DNA of 64,000 bases from an uncultured Opitutales bacterium (GTDB lineage: Bacteria; Verrucomicrobiota; Verrucomicrobiia; Opitutales; Coraliomargaritaceae), in the NCBI GenBank assembly GCA_937775295.1, contig CALKBZ010000033.1, positions 1 through 64,000 of the forward strand, written 5' to 3'. The first letter of the stretch is position 1. Each line of letters starts with the position of its first letter. This document shows positions 38,392-47,923 of this stretch, piece after piece. The position numbers and the translations under genes were made by a program. The notes beneath the pieces were generated by a model. The model did no database searches. It worked only from the letters and a program-made list of their open reading frames with translations, and was not told the origin of the DNA.

Positions 38392-39729
38392 TTAAACTTC
38401 GACAGTTGCCGCTGCAACTATTTCGCGCTCAGCCTTGTCGAGGATCAGATCCATAGTCTTACCCAACAAGATTTCACTGCGCATGTTGTTAATGCGACTC
38501 TGATCTTTTTGGATTTCCTTCACGATCTTCTCTGGCTTTTCGCCAGACTGCTGTGCTTGCATCATGATCATGCGGCTAAAGTCGTCGTTCTCGGCCTGCA
38601 CCTTTTCCTTTTCAGCAATCTTACTGAGGATCAGGCGAGACTTGAGCCGATCATGCGCGGCCTTACTCGCACCTTCATGGAGCTGCTCTTTGTGGGCTTC
38701 AAAATCTGCCTCGGAAGCGCCCTGCTGCATGTTGCGCTGCATAAAGTCACGCAATACTGCTTCAGTTTCGCTTTCGATCCCGCTTTCAGGGATGGCGAAC
38801 TCAACACTTGCTAGAAGCTGCTCGGTAATTTGCTGGCGCTCGGCGTTGCTATTTTTCTCCTTCTTTTGGCCTTCGATGTTCGCGCTAATGCGCTCACGCA
38901 GCTCAGCTTCATCTTTAACCTGCATACTCGCGAAGAATGCATCGTCCATTGCTGGCATCACCTTTTCGCGAACTTCTTCTGCCTTCAACGAGTAAACTAC
39001 TGTCTTACCTGCAAGCGCCTCTGGCTTAAAGTCTTCAGCAAATTCCATGGTGACCTCCTTTTCGTCGCCAGCCTGCATGCCAACTACCCCGTCAACAATT
39101 GCTTGAACACCTGGAGTGCCTTCTGCGCCAGCTTCTTCCCATGTGACCTTCTGAGTGCCGAACATTGGAGTTTCAGGAACGAGATCCGCAACCAGTTCGT
39201 CACCGATCTTACCTTCGTAGGAGCAGCGCACGTAGTCGCCCTTATCAGCAGCCTTCTCAGCTACATTGAATTCAGCCCGTTGGCTGAGCAATTGCTCAAA
39301 CATCTTCTCGACATCTTCAGCACTGGCTTCAGTTGGCTCAATGGTGACTTTCAGGCCTTCGTAAGCTGGGACCTCAAAAGCTTGCAGCACGTCGACAGTG
39401 AAAGTGATGGTTGCATCTGAACCAGCAGCGATCTCGCCCTCGTTAAGATCGACGACACCGAAGATTTCGAAGTCGGACTTCGCGACACCTTCTTGGTGTG
39501 CCTTAGAAACGACACGCTGTGAAAGCTCTGACTTCAGCTCCTTGGCATAGCGCATACGGATCATGTTCTCGGGAGCCTTACCTGGGCGAAAGCCCGGGAT
39601 CTTCGCATCGCGCATGAATTCCTTAATCAGACTCGCCTCGATACTGGCGATTTCTGCGGCAGCGACACTCACGGTGATCGTCTTGCGTGTTTCGTTAATG
39701 TCTTGGACGTCGGTTTTAACTGTGCTCAT
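38392..39729 (-). CDS. tig: trigger factor
   Basis: Ribosome-associated chaperone and peptidyl-prolyl isomerase. The ribosome-binding signature GFRPGKAP is at residues 46-53 in the N-terminal domain. The isomerase (FKBP) domain runs roughly from 150 to 245 and the helical chaperone arms follow (EKNSNAERQQITEQLL). Length is 445 residues. It heads the tig-clpP-clpX transcription unit. Confidence 0.96.
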   Translation of the reverse strand: MSTVKTDVQDINETRKTITVSVAAAEIASIEASLIKEFMRDAKIPGFRPGKAPENMIRMRYAKELKSELSQRVVSKAHQEGVAKSDFEIFGVVDLNEGEIAAGSDATITFTVDVLQAFEVPAYEGLKVTIEPTEASAEDVEKMFEQLLSQRAEFNVAEKAADKGDYVRCSYEGKIGDELVADLVPETPMFGTQKVTWEEAGAEGTPGVQAIVDGVVGMQAGDEKEVTMEFAEDFKPEALAGKTVVYSLKAEEVREKVMPAMDDAFFASMQVKDEAELRERISANIEGQKKEKNSNAERQQITEQLLASVEFAIPESGIESETEAVLRDFMQRNMQQGASEADFEAHKEQLHEGASKAAHDRLKSRLILSKIAEKEKVQAENDDFSRMIMMQAQQSGEKPEKIVKEIQKDQSRINNMRSEILLGKTMDLILDKAEREIVAAATVEV

Positions 39730-40065
39730 AAAAATAATTGGTATCGCCTGAAATTGGCAGTTCTAGGGAAAAGCGGGCTATAAAAGTGGAAAGTGATTTT
39801 TCGGTCAATGCCTATGTTGCCCGATATCGGCATATCTTGGTCAGGTGTGATTCTTGGTTCGAAGTAAAATGCACCACCAGAGTAAAACAGTTGCACATCC
39901 GTTTAATTGTATCGCAAAGGATCGAGATGAAACCAGCAATACAAGGCAGGGTAAGCAGCAATCAAACCAATCAAATTTATCTATTTCGCTTCTTAGCACT
40001 CTTTTATCCGTTTTTTTTTCCAACTCAATCTCGGCAAAAGCGGCAACCCTCGACTCAAAATTAGC
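39730..40065. other. intergenic region upstream of tig; no gene seen
   Basis: About 340 bp between tig and the membrane-anchored hypothetical gene, both leftward. It should hold the tig promoter. No convincing ORF, RNA gene or strong terminator was found. Short frames here have poor coding character. Confidence 0.4.
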
Positions 40066-40623
40066 CTACTTAAACTCGATCATATCTGGGCCAACCGAGC
40101 GAAATAGTTCTGAATACGGCTGCAGAGCTTCGATCGTCGCAGGAACCGCATCAATCTGTGTGCTCAATACCCCCACCACTGCAATCTGGTCTTTCCGGTT
40201 AAACATCCGCAGACGCAGTTCCAGCGCTTCGAGCATCGGCAGGAGCGCAGTCACATCGACGCCGTCGGCCAGTTCGATCAAAATCTGATCGGCCGCCATA
40301 TACGAGAATTCGCCCGTGGATAGGTGCTCCACAACACGCACGTACGGGTAACTGTCATCGAAATTCAAGTGCCAGACCTTTGTCTGCGCGTCCGCCGCGC
40401 TCGGCAAAGTGCCAAAATCTAGAATCTTACCGACCTGAATCACCTCTGGCATCCCATCGGGCAGCGGATCGGCTCCCGCTTTGACTGCCGCCGCATTATG
40501 CGTCACCCACGGATCGACACTCGCTTCTTCCTTGAGTGCCCGCCGATTCATGATCATCGCCACCAACAACGAGCCCAGCACTAAGCCCATGATATACACA
40601 AAAATTCGATCCGTTTTCCCCAT
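40066..40623 (-). CDS. membrane-anchored hypothetical protein
   Basis: I do not recognise the family. From the ATG at 40623 (185 residues) it has one N-terminal membrane helix (IFVYIMGLVLGSLLVAMIM) followed by a soluble domain of mixed alpha/beta character (KVWHLNFDDSYPYVRVVEHL, ILIELADGVDVTALLPML). A TTG 12 codons upstream is an alternative start. The globular part is probably periplasmic or cytoplasmic depending on orientation; the MNRR after the helix favours an N-out arrangement. It is divergent from the ybgC-like gene. Confidence 0.65.
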   Translation of the reverse strand: MGKTDRIFVYIMGLVLGSLLVAMIMNRRALKEEASVDPWVTHNAAAVKAGADPLPDGMPEVIQVGKILDFGTLPSAADAQTKVWHLNFDDSYPYVRVVEHLSTGEFSYMAADQILIELADGVDVTALLPMLEALELRLRMFNRKDQIAVVGVLSTQIDAVPATIEALQPYSELFRSVGPDMIEFK

Positions 40624-40744
40624 AAGTATGGCCGCACCGTGCAACGAAAATTCAGTCAAGGCAAGTCTACGCGTAAGCCCTTTGCTGCAAGTTCACGCAT
40701 TTCACCCTTCACACCTCCTACAGCTCGCCGCACACTATTGAGTA

Positions 40745-41173
40745 ATGATTCATACTATTTCGCAAATACGCGTCCGCTACGCCGAAACCGACCGCATGGA
40801 TGTGGTCTACCACAGCAACTACCTCGTCTGGTTCGAGACCGCTCGCATCCTGATGCTCGACGAGATCGGCATCCCCTACCTCGAAATCGAGGCCAGCAAC
40901 CTGCACCTGCCTGTGCTCACCGCCAGCGCGGTATACAAACGCCCCGCGCGCTTTGACGACCGCTTGCAAATCCACCTATTCATGCGCGCAAAACCACGCG
41001 CTCGGTTCCACTTCGACTACGAGGTGCGCCGCAGCGACACCCTTCTGGCCACTGGCACCACCAGCCACGGCTTTATGGACACAGCCGGCAAAGCACTGCG
41101 CCCGCCGGCAGGGTTTTTAGCCAAAATCGACGCCGCGTGGAAACCCGAGGCGGCTGCGCCAACTCAGTTATAG
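40745..41173 (+). CDS. YbgC/FadM-type acyl-CoA thioesterase (hotdog fold)
   Basis: A 142-residue hotdog-fold thioesterase. The motif RYAETDRMDVVYHSNYLVWFE is the 4-hydroxybenzoyl-CoA-thioesterase/YbgC signature, with the usual catalytic aspartate in the segment RMDVVYHSNY. It would hydrolyse short or medium acyl-CoA thioesters. There are no tol-pal genes next to it, so the YbgC role in that system cannot be claimed. It converges on the inositol-phosphatase-like gene. Confidence 0.9.
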   Translation: MIHTISQIRVRYAETDRMDVVYHSNYLVWFETARILMLDEIGIPYLEIEASNLHLPVLTASAVYKRPARFDDRLQIHLFMRAKPRARFHFDYEVRRSDTLLATGTTSHGFMDTAGKALRPPAGFLAKIDAAWKPEAAAPTQL

Positions 41174-41179
41174 GCGATC

Positions 41180-41270
41180 GTGGCACAGATATTCTGGTGC
41201 GCGGATCGTGCGTGGCACAGGCATTTCTGTGCGTGGATCATGCGTTTGCAGGCAGGAATGCCTGTGCCAC
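41180..41270. repeat. direct plus inverted repeat between converging genes
   Basis: GTGGCACAG begins two imperfect 32-bp direct repeats (41180 and 41212). Its reverse complement closes the element at 41262-41270, so 41212-41226 and 41254-41270 can pair as GTGGCACAGGCATT / AATGCCTGTGCCAC. It lies between the 3' ends of the ybgC-like and inositol-phosphatase-like genes and may act as a transcription end or be a dispersed repeat. Confidence 0.65.
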
Positions 41271-41286
41271 TACTTCACTCCCATTC

Positions 41287-42123
41287 TCAGTCCTGATAAT
41301 TCAGCACTGCCTGCAACTCCTCACACGCTGCTTCCGTGCCCGCCAGATACGGACAGAAATCCATCTGCGGATGAAACGCTCTTAATGGAAACGGACTCCC
41401 GTCGAGAAATTTAAACGCAACGCCCGCGCCAGCACACAGCGCATAGGCGGCGGCGATGTCCCAGACTTTGACGCGAAAATCGACCACCCCCGTCAAATAA
41501 CCAGTCGCCACATACGCAGTACTTAGCGCACCACTGCCAAGGCAGCGCACGCGGTATTTTGCCAGTAAGGGCTTGAGTTGATCCAACAACTCAACATCCA
41601 TCGGAAAATGCAGACCTAACATCGTCTGCGCATCAGCCGCCATACGATCGCGATTCACCACCTGTTGATTGCGTTGTAGGCCAAAACCAGCGCCGCCCTC
41701 TAGCAACGCGTCGGTGCTATAATCGTAAATAAACCCATAAACCGGCATCCCATCATACAGTAGGGCCAACGAAATGGCACAGACAGGGAAGCCGAGCGCA
41801 TAATTATTGGTGCCATCAATCGGATCGATCACCCAAGCGAATCCAGCGCCGAGTGTTAGCACCTCATCGAGCGGGCTCGCCTCTTCACTGCAATAGTCAT
41901 CTGCTGCGAAATCTCGCCGCAGCGCGGCAAACAAATTCTCCGAGATAGCAAAGTCGGCAAAGGTCACCCGGGTGTCATCCTCCTTCCACTCACTGGCGAC
42001 TTGGCCAAACTGACGCCCAAAAAACGCCGTCTGCGCTTTCACCGCCACTCGCCCCGCATTGATGCGGTGGCGTAACTGTACATCGAACTGCGCCTGTGCT
42101 TGCCGGTTAAGTGATTTTGTCAT
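41287..42123 (-). CDS. inositol monophosphatase-family phosphatase
   Basis: Mg2+-dependent phosphatase of the IMPase fold; the metal-site motif is WVIDPIDGTNNY with the second site VWDIAAAYALCAGAG near the C-terminus and the upstream glutamate in YCSEEASPLDE. Substrate may be inositol phosphate, histidinol phosphate or PAP; sequence alone does not tell. I use the ATG at 42123 (278 residues); the TTG at 42135 is also in frame. It follows the DEAD-box helicase by about 60 bp. Confidence 0.88.
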   Translation of the reverse strand: MTKSLNRQAQAQFDVQLRHRINAGRVAVKAQTAFFGRQFGQVASEWKEDDTRVTFADFAISENLFAALRRDFAADDYCSEEASPLDEVLTLGAGFAWVIDPIDGTNNYALGFPVCAISLALLYDGMPVYGFIYDYSTDALLEGGAGFGLQRNQQVVNRDRMAADAQTMLGLHFPMDVELLDQLKPLLAKYRVRCLGSGALSTAYVATGYLTGVVDFRVKVWDIAAAYALCAGAGVAFKFLDGSPFPLRAFHPQMDFCPYLAGTEAACEELQAVLNYQD

Positions 42124-42184
42124 CGTTTCTATCAATCAGTCTGAGTGCACTCAGGGACAAGCGCAAACCGCGACCGAGTTTGCA

Positions 42185-43558
42185 TTATGGACGCCCACGC
42201 CCAAAACCACGAAACGGACGGCCTGCGCGTTTCTGCTGCGCGGCACGGCCTGCGGGTACATCTTTAACCTTTGGCTTCTCCTTCGGCTCGCGGGTGTTCG
42301 CAGCTCGTTTGCCCGAGGCACGCACACCACGCGCCGGACGCCGATCTTTGGCATCATCTGGCAGCGGGACGCCTTCGCGGTGCAGCGCTTCGATCGCTTC
42401 GTCATGGAAGTCATGCGCTCGTACCGTCGAAATCGTTTGCTTAATTAAGCGCTCAATTGCCTTAAATCGCGACACATCTTGATCAATCTCAGAGCAGAAG
42501 CTCATCGCCCTGCCACTCTCGCCTGCACGCGCAGTGCGCCCGATACGGTGTACATAATTCTCCGCATCCATCGGCAAGTCGTAATTAATCACTAGACCAA
42601 TATTTTTGACGTCAATCCCACGCGCGGCCACATCCGTGGCCACCAGAACTGGCGTCTCACCTAACTTAAAGCGACGCAATGCATCCTCACGTGCCGCCTG
42701 TGTGCGATCCCCATGGATGGTATCCGAACGAATCCCGTCGCGATTCAAATGCGTCGCAATCAACCGTGCATCACGCTTGGTCCGAGTGAAAATGAGGCAG
42801 AGCTCTGCTTGTTTTTCAAAGTATTGGCTGTGTAATAGATCCAGCAACAATGCAGGCTTATCGCGCAGTCGCACAAACAGCACCGACTGATCAATCTTCT
42901 CAGCGGTGGTGCCTTCTGGCGTGATTCGGATCTCCTCTGGGTTGTTCAACAGTCCCGCAGCCAACTTCGCTACGCCTTTCGCCATCGTCGCAGAAAAAAG
43001 CATTGTCTGCCGCTCCTTAGGCACATCACTGACAATCTCGCGCAAGTCATCAATAAAGCCCATCGCCAACATGCGGTCCGCCTCATCGAGCACCAAGCAC
43101 TCCACGCCGCTCAAATTCGCGTGGCCCTGCTTGATCAAATCCAGCAAGCGCCCGGTCGTCGCCACCAGCACATCCAAGCCAAAATACAGTTCCTTGGTCT
43201 GCGGCGTCTGCGACACACCGCCATAGATCATCGCGATCTTAAGATCCAAATGTGCCCCATAGGTGCGAAAACTCTCAGTCACCTGCACCGCCAACTCGCG
43301 CGTCGGCACCAGAATTAGATTACGCACCCCGCGCCGAAACGGCTTACGCCCCTGCGTCGCGATACGATGCAGGATCGGCAAAGCAAATGCCGCAGTCTTG
43401 CCGGTGCCAGTCTGCGCGCAGGCCAATAGGTCGCGCCCTTCGAGCAGCAGAGGGATGGCCTGCGCCTGAATCGGCGACGGCTCCGCATAGCCTTTCTCCG
43501 CCAGCGCGCGCTGGATCGGTTCGATTAGGGGCAGATTTTTGAATTCGGTGTGACTCAT
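42185..43558 (-). CDS. rhlE: DEAD-box RNA helicase (RhlE-like)
   Basis: ATP-dependent RNA helicase with the full motif set: Q motif GYAEPSPIQAQAIPLLL, motif I AQTGTGKTAAF, Ia PTRELAVQ, DEAD in CLVLDEADRMLAMGF, SAT in MLFSATMAKG, and HRIGRTARAG. The C-terminal 70 residues are basic and glycine/arginine rich (RGVRASGKRAANTREP, RAGRPFRGFGRGRP), as in RhlE-type helicases, and would bind RNA. I take the ATG at 43558; a GTG at 43573 is also in frame. Confidence 0.92.
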   Translation of the reverse strand: MSHTEFKNLPLIEPIQRALAEKGYAEPSPIQAQAIPLLLEGRDLLACAQTGTGKTAAFALPILHRIATQGRKPFRRGVRNLILVPTRELAVQVTESFRTYGAHLDLKIAMIYGGVSQTPQTKELYFGLDVLVATTGRLLDLIKQGHANLSGVECLVLDEADRMLAMGFIDDLREIVSDVPKERQTMLFSATMAKGVAKLAAGLLNNPEEIRITPEGTTAEKIDQSVLFVRLRDKPALLLDLLHSQYFEKQAELCLIFTRTKRDARLIATHLNRDGIRSDTIHGDRTQAAREDALRRFKLGETPVLVATDVAARGIDVKNIGLVINYDLPMDAENYVHRIGRTARAGESGRAMSFCSEIDQDVSRFKAIERLIKQTISTVRAHDFHDEAIEALHREGVPLPDDAKDRRPARGVRASGKRAANTREPKEKPKVKDVPAGRAAQQKRAGRPFRGFGRGRP

Positions 43559-43825
43559 AGTTTCGATCAACACCGCACCGTATGAATAAAACCGCCTTTA
43601 TCGACAAGAAAGCGCCGCGAGCTTAAATTGGCTGCTGCGATGCGATACTCTCACACTCAAATTCTTCTCACGACGGTAACAGCTCAGGTAAAGCGCAGTG
43701 GCTGAGTGGCCGTTTTGGAGCAACAGTGCGACGACAAGGTCGGGTGCTTGGCGAAGCAGAACATGTGACTGTTTTCAGTCCAGGCTTGCCAAGACGATTT
43801 GAACCGCTTCTCTATCTCAATTTTA

Positions 43826-44591
<766 letters not shown>

Positions 44592-44944
44592 ATGGCTGCG
44601 GTCTTTGCCGCAAGTAATCGCCTACACTTGACCCACAACCCAATCAAGACTGCGAATAAAATAAATCGGCGACGCGACACATACATCACTACTGACATGC
44701 CCACTTTCCAACCCCTGACGAGTCTCAATCCACATTCGCCCTCAAATTCGCCTTCAACTTCAACTTCCCCATTCTGAGTTGCGAATGATCTGACCAATGC
44801 TTTAATTCTTTGCTCAGCACTGTTATTTCATCATTATACCAGCTCGGCTAAATCTACGTCAGTTTCTCAAATTAACCTCTCCGTACTGATCCAGTGTTTA
44901 TTTGTGGTCATTTTGCCTACGGCCCAAAATAATATTTCATTAAA
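44592..44944. other. intergenic region; no gene seen
   Basis: About 350 bp after the tRNA-derived array and before the FmdB-like gene. It contains only short, low-complexity stretches (TTCGCCCTCAAATTCGCC, then TTCAACTTC repeats). The promoter of the downstream gene must lie near the end. No RNA gene recognised. Confidence 0.4.
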
Positions 44945-45283
44945 ATGCCCACCTACGTTTATCAAGAAATCCTCCCCGACGGCAGCGATGGCGAAGCCTT
45001 TGAATACATTCAAAGCATGTCCAAAGACACCCTAAAAGTTCACCCAAAGACGGGCCACCCGGTGCGTAAAGTCTTCCACGCACCCAATGTCTCAAGTAAA
45101 TACACCGAAGGCAGCACCAAGAAAAAATTGAGCGACGAAAACGTCGAGAAGCACGGTTTCACTCGCTACGAGAAGGACAAAGTCACCGGCCGCTACAACA
45201 AGACCGCCGGCAAAGACAAACGCGCGCCCGACGTGGTCGACGCCAACCAACTAAAGAAGATGCAGCAAGAAGGCATCTTGTAG
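44945..45283 (+). CDS. FmdB-like small regulatory-type protein lacking cysteines
   Basis: The start MPTYVYQEILPDG resembles the FmdB family (MPTYEYRCEACG...), short zinc-ribbon proteins. Here the cysteines that would bind zinc are all absent, and the 112-residue product continues EAFEYIQSMSKDTLKVHPKTGHPVRKVF, the FmdB pattern of FE..Q.M. and a linker. The C-terminal half is lysine rich and charged. It probably keeps the fold without the zinc. Function unknown. Confidence 0.65.
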   Translation: MPTYVYQEILPDGSDGEAFEYIQSMSKDTLKVHPKTGHPVRKVFHAPNVSSKYTEGSTKKKLSDENVEKHGFTRYEKDKVTGRYNKTAGKDKRAPDVVDANQLKKMQQEGIL

Positions 45284-45303
45284 GAGGCAAAAAACTAAGG
45301 AGT

Positions 45304-45351
45304 GAGGGTGACTCGCCCTCATTTACATCAACGTGGGCAGGTCGCCCACAC
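45304..45351. repeat. dispersed double-hairpin element
   Basis: Two short hairpins in tandem: GAGGG (45304) with CCCTC (45316-45320), and GTGGGC (45333-45338) with GCCCAC (45344-45349), separated by CATCAAC-type spacer. The same order occurs in degenerate form at 6388-6446. Located between the FmdB-like gene and glnB. Confidence 0.65.
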
Positions 45352-45467
45352 ACCCATAACGACAACGCAAGTAGGCCGTCGCCCCCTAGCAGATAATTCT
45401 TATCCAGTGCGTTTACTTCGTAATTTTTGATAATAATCACGCTCTAGTATTGGCGCCCAGCCAGCGC

Positions 45468-45504
45468 AAAAAAAAAACGGCCACCCTCGAAAGGATGACC
45501 GTTT
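45468..45504 (-). terminator. intrinsic terminator of the first amtB-glnB pair
   Basis: Leftward, a stem containing several G-U pairs (AAACGGTCATCC with GGGTGGCCGTTT) is followed by a ten-T run. Its loop region matches the terminator at 47480-47513. Confidence 0.9.
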
Positions 45505-45527
45505 GAAACTTTTCGAACGGAGTCGCC

Positions 45528-45887
<360 letters not shown>

Positions 45888-45914
45888 TTAATAATGTGAA
45901 CCTTGAAATATTCG

Positions 45915-47240
45915 TTACTCGAAATTGTAAGCAGTCTCGCCATGTTCAGCAATATCAAGGCCCGCATGTTCCACCTCTTGATCGACGCGCAGGCCAGTGG
46001 TCTTCTTACAGACAAATACGATGATTGTCGTCGCCACTGCAGACCATGCAATGACCACGCCCAGAGCGAACAGCTGCGTGCCAAGTTGCTCGACAATGCC
46101 AAAGGAACCCGTGCCGCCAAAAGCTGCGGTGCCAAACACTGCGACCATGATCGTGCCCATGATGCCACCGACGCCGTGCACCGCAAAGACGTCGAGTGAG
46201 TCGTCGATTTTGAGCTTACCTTTAACAAATCCACAAGCGAAGTAGCAAATTGAGCCGGCCATCAGGCCGATCAATACAGCGCCAAGCGGGCCCACATGAC
46301 CAGAAGCTGGAGTAATCGAAGCCAAACCTGCCACCATACCAGTCACGATACCAACGAGACCAGGCTTACCGGTCTTCTTCCATTCGATCACCATCCATGT
46401 TAAACTCGCAACAGCGGCGGAAATATGTGTGACTAACATTGTCATACCTGCGGACTCATTGGCCGCAAGCTGACTACCGGCATTGAAGCCAAACCAACCG
46501 ACCCACAGCATCGACGCACCAATCATTACCATACCTGGACTGTGTGGGATATGTAGCTTCTTTGGAAATCCTTCACGCGGCCCAACAAAGTAAGCCAGAA
46601 GAAGCGCGGAGATGCCCGCAGTGGCGTGCACCACGATGCCACCGGCGAGATCGATCACGCCACGTCCTTGCAGCCAACCACCTTCGGCCCATACCCAGTG
46701 AGTCACCGGCGCATAGACGAGTACGAGCCACAGCGCAGTGAACAGCAAAATTGCACTGAACTTCATGCGCTCCACAAACGCACCGACGATCAGACCAGGC
46801 GTGATGATCGCAAACGTCATCTGGAACATGATGAACACTGATTCTGGAATATCACCACTCAAGTCTGCAATCGTAATCCCTTTTAGGCCGAAATGCTGCA
46901 TATCACCCAACCACGGGCCACCGCCAGAGAAAGCCATCGTATAGAGGCACAGTACCCACATCACTGAGGCCAAACAGGCGATCGCGAAACAGTGCATTAG
47001 CACCGACAGGACATTCTGCGCACGGACTAGACCGCCATAGAACAGCGCCAAGCCGGGCAGTGTCATAAACAGCACCAGCACGGTCGCGGTTAACATCCAC
47101 GCAGTGTTGCCACTATCAGCGGTCGCGGTGACCTCCGCCACCTGCGCGGGGACTTCTGTTAGTCCAGCCTCTTGGGCGAATAAAAAGCCTGGTGCCAACG
47201 AAAGCAGCAGGAACAAGATTAAACAGTGGGTATTTTTCAT
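45915..47240 (-). CDS. amtB: ammonium transporter Amt, conventional pore
   Basis: Trimeric ammonium channel of 441 residues with a signal peptide (about 22 residues ending LFAQ) and eleven predicted helices. The twin-histidine pore keeps its first histidine (H181 in APVTHWVWAEGGWL) and the second histidine in VHGVGGIMGT. Wording such as GLVRAQNVLSVLMH is the AmtB type. It is transcribed with glnB behind it. A pair of 22-bp-phased direct repeats lies upstream. Confidence 0.95.
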   Translation of the reverse strand: MKNTHCLILFLLLSLAPGFLFAQEAGLTEVPAQVAEVTATADSGNTAWMLTATVLVLFMTLPGLALFYGGLVRAQNVLSVLMHCFAIACLASVMWVLCLYTMAFSGGGPWLGDMQHFGLKGITIADLSGDIPESVFIMFQMTFAIITPGLIVGAFVERMKFSAILLFTALWLVLVYAPVTHWVWAEGGWLQGRGVIDLAGGIVVHATAGISALLLAYFVGPREGFPKKLHIPHSPGMVMIGASMLWVGWFGFNAGSQLAANESAGMTMLVTHISAAVASLTWMVIEWKKTGKPGLVGIVTGMVAGLASITPASGHVGPLGAVLIGLMAGSICYFACGFVKGKLKIDDSLDVFAVHGVGGIMGTIMVAVFGTAAFGGTGSFGIVEQLGTQLFALGVVIAWSAVATTIIVFVCKKTTGLRVDQEVEHAGLDIAEHGETAYNFE

Positions 47241-47338
47241 TTTTAATTGGAATCAGGATTCGATAGTCTGAAACAAAGAATGTTAGTCCGCCACAATGAA
47301 CAAGTTATTTTTCACTCACTTGCATGCGAGAAATTGAT

Positions 47339-47372
47339 CTGCCCCTCAAAAAAATCATACCTGCCCCTCAAA
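47339..47372 (-). promoter_or_regulatory. 22-bp-phased direct repeats upstream of amtB/glnB
   Basis: The 12-mer CTGCCCCTCAAA occurs at 47339-47350 and 47361-47372 (+ strand). On the minus strand it reads TTTGAGGGGCAG twice, 22 bp apart, two helical turns. Position about 100 bp before the amtB start suggests an activator site. No protein can be named. Confidence 0.5.
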
Positions 47373-47479
47373 TACCGCTCTAAATAATGTGGCCTCTGTC
47401 GTTAGACAGGGGAACTGCCGCGACAACACCCCCCCGACTCTGCTCCCCCAATCTTATGATCGAGCCCACGAATCGGCCA

Positions 47480-47513
47480 CAAAAAACCGGCCACCCTCGA
47501 AAGGATGGCCGGT
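47480..47513 (-). terminator. intrinsic terminator of the second amtB-glnB pair
   Basis: Leftward, ACCGGCCATCC pairs with GGGTGGCCGGT (one G-U pair), followed by six T residues. The loop sequence CCTCGAAAGG is shared with the terminator at 45468-45504, consistent with a duplicated operon. Confidence 0.92.
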
Positions 47514-47541
47514 GAAATGATGAGAACTGTATTAGTTCAGA

Positions 47542-47913
<372 letters not shown>

Positions 47914-47923
47914 CTAGGTTTAA

